From an uncultured Halomicronema sp. (GTDB taxonomy: Bacteria > Cyanobacteriota > Cyanobacteriia > Phormidesmidales > Phormidesmidaceae): 7,869 bases of DNA. The first letter of the stretch is position 1. Each line of letters begins with the position of its first letter. The notes under the pieces are model-generated. The model saw only the letters and a list, made by a program, of their open reading frames with translations. It was not told the DNA's origin and did not search any database. Positions 6,487 to 7,869 of this stretch are shown here, one piece after another. Location of the stretch: contig CALCPB010000799.1 of NCBI GenBank assembly GCA_937897665.1, forward strand, positions 1 through 7,869, written 5' to 3'. Position numbers and translations under genes: made by a program.

Positions 6487-7869
6487 CTAAGCATTTGGCC
6501 CGGCTAGCGCAAAGAGGGGCTGAGGGCGGGCTTTTCCTTTCAGGCTAAAGTCGCCCAAAGCCTTGGTTGCAAACGTGGAACTAATGTTGTCATGCAGGGA
6601 CTTGTTGACCCAAATTTCGTTTTCACCGGCCCGGCTCATGATGCGAGAGGCGGTGTTAACGGTATCGCCCAGAATGTTAAATTCCCGGCGGCCGCGCCGC
6701 TCACCAATTTCGGCCGCAAACACCGGCCCGTAGGTGAGGCCAATTCGGCAGGTGCGTTGCCCCGGCTGGCCTTCGACCGGGGGGGCGGCGATTGACTGCA
6801 CCAAATCGCGAATGTGACACATGGCCGCTGCTGCCCGATGAGGATCACTGGGGTCAGGGTTGAGCACCCCAAAGTGAATCAAAATCTCTGAACCCATGGA
6901 ATGGTAAGTGACCTTCTGTAAAATGCCGCCCTTGAGCTCAACGACGCCATTGATCAGCGAGAAGGCATCAGAAAAACACTGCACCAGTGCGGGGGTCTCT
7001 TCCGGCAGGGCATCGTCCACCGCTTCTGGGAGACCAATCAGGTTAACGAACGCTACTGCAATGGTCGGAAAAGCGGGTGGAATTCGCCGGTCTGAGGCTG
7101 TTTCAACAATCAACTGCAGTACAGAACGGGGCATATAGCTGGTTAAGGGTTCAACCCGCTGAATTGCCAGATCGATTTCTTTGAGCAGGCCAGGAATGCT
7201 GCGGTCGAAAAACATGTAGGTGCTGCGTCGCCGCGCTACGGTGATTTCGTATTCTCCCAGTTCTTCGTGACTGAGGTTGTCGATGACGAGCCAGTGGTCG
7301 TTGTCGGTGGGCGTGAGGGAAATGCGATCGCCCAATTTTTCTTTCACTTCTGGGGTTAGTGAAACATGCCGGATACTACCGCAGCCCTCTGCCTGCTTAG
7401 CCACCGTGACGGCGCGACCCAGTAGCACGTGAGCCATCCGTTGGGGCGTCCCAATGTCGGCGGTCACAAACTGCCCAGAATGGATGCCCACCCGCATGCC
7501 TAACGAGAGTTCGCCGCGATAGGTGGCAATTTTTTGAAACGACTGCATGGCTCGCTGCATGCGCAGCCCGGTATTGATCGCCTGAGTAATGTCGCGCTGC
7601 GGATCGCCTGTGGTGAACTGTACGAGCAACGCATCGCCCGTAAACTCCAGTAGGTTGCCGCTGGACTTACTAACGATTTCAATCATCTCAGAAAAGTAAC
7701 TGTTGAGCACCTGCAGCAACAGTTCTGCGCCGTCGAGCCCTTCAGATGCACAGGCTTCGAGGAGGGGGGTAAATCCTGCTAAGTCGGTGAAGAGTAGCGT
7801 CCCTTCTTGCCAGCTATAGCGAGGGTGTCCCGGCGTGGGGGGGGTGTCATACACATCGCGGGGCACATT
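6487..7869 (-). CDS. Tandem class III adenylate/guanylate cyclase, soluble-AC-like (5' end may lie outside window)
   Basis: From the GTG at 7866 there are 459 residues; the frame stays open to the window edge, so the N-terminus may be longer. Two cyclase homology domains are present. C1 (about 20-175) has LLFTDLAGFT (metal Asp28) and EFTGDALLVQF (metal Asp78), but its GRAVTVAKQ lacks the catalytic Asn and Arg. C2 (about 265-455) has FVNL (Asn275) and MGSE (Ser326) in place of the metal aspartates but keeps Lys318 and NILGDTVNTASRI (Asn404, Arg408). The halves are complementary, as in mammalian soluble adenylyl cyclase, so one composite site is expected. The product would be cAMP or cGMP; Asn397 sits where adenylyl cyclases often have Asp or Thr, so the base is uncertain. 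Many relatives continue into AAA/TPR domains, but here the chain stops right after C2. No membrane segment is visible. Confidence 0.9.
   Translation of the reverse strand, partial: NVPRDVYDTPPTPGHPRYSWQEGTLLFTDLAGFTPLLEACASEGLDGAELLLQVLNSYFSEMIEIVSKSSGNLLEFTGDALLVQFTTGDPQRDITQAINTGLRMQRAMQSFQKIATYRGELSLGMRVGIHSGQFVTADIGTPQRMAHVLLGRAVTVAKQAEGCGSIRHVSLTPEVKEKLGDRISLTPTDNDHWLVIDNLSHEELGEYEITVARRRSTYMFFDRSIPGLLKEIDLAIQRVEPLTSYMPRSVLQLIVETASDRRIPPAFPTIAVAFVNLIGLPEAVDDALPEETPALVQCFSDAFSLINGVVELKGGILQKVTYHSMGSEILIHFGVLNPDPSDPHRAAAAMCHIRDLVQSIAAPPVEGQPGQRTCRIGLTYGPVFAAEIGERRGRREFNILGDTVNTASRIMSRAGENEIWVNKSLHDNISSTFATKALGDFSLKGKARPQPLFALAGPNA

Larger units (their letters stand above)
1309..7331. repeat. 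Seven dispersed HIP1 octamers (GCGATCGC)
   Basis: Perfect copies lie at 1309-1316, 1651-1658, 2209-2216, 2448-2455, 4794-4801, 5899-5906 and 7324-7331. All seven fall inside coding sequence: four in the glycosyltransferase gene and one each in the MinD/ParA-like gene, hisIE and the cyclase gene. HIP1 is a known over-represented palindrome of cyanobacterial genomes. None lies in the EAL gene portion, petE or the membrane-protein gene. Confidence 0.85.

Overview
The window reads as chromosomal DNA of a cyanobacterium. It carries a plastocyanin precursor and a fused HisIE. It also holds seven perfect copies of the HIP1 octamer GCGATCGC in 7.9 kb, a density typical of many cyanobacterial genomes; chance expectation is about one per 65 kb. 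Base composition is moderately GC-rich and fairly even. I cannot name the species.

Layout, left to right. (1) 2-784, plus strand: the C-terminal part of a cyclic-di-GMP phosphodiesterase with a complete-looking EAL active site; its upstream domains lie outside the window. (2) 843-1021: a 179-bp non-coding element with 13-bp perfect terminal inverted repeats and a 6-bp flanking direct repeat, which looks like a MITE. It sits between two convergent genes. (3) 1090-2652, minus strand: a 520-residue polytopic GT-C glycosyltransferase of the ArnT/PMT_2 type. (4) 2653-3129: a shared divergent upstream region with two palindromes and a candidate petE promoter. (5) 3130-3546, plus strand: plastocyanin (petE), followed by a clear intrinsic terminator at 3585-3618. 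(6) 3619-3967: non-coding, with a nested inverted repeat that can fold in two exclusive ways. (7) 3968-4633, plus strand: an uncharacterised multi-pass membrane protein.

The right half is all on the minus strand, listed here in transcription order. A tandem class III nucleotide cyclase (7869-6487, reaching the window edge) is followed 55 bp later by hisIE (6431-5796). After a 244-bp gap comes a MinD/ParA-like gene (5551-4739). That last gene is interrupted by one in-frame TAG and has lost the Walker A lysine. It is therefore either a young pseudogene on an already degenerate paralogue, or a pseudo-ATPase gene with an odd stop.

Most genes here are single units with unrelated jobs: second-messenger signalling (c-di-GMP phosphodiesterase at one end, nucleotide cyclase at the other), envelope glycosylation, photosynthetic electron transport and histidine synthesis. 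I see no phage genes, CRISPR array, rRNA or tRNA, and no convincing multi-gene novel system. The points most worth a second look are the split active site of the tandem cyclase, the MinD/ParA-like gene with its single nonsense codon, the MITE-like element, the extra cysteine in plastocyanin and the foldable repeat at 3752-3827.
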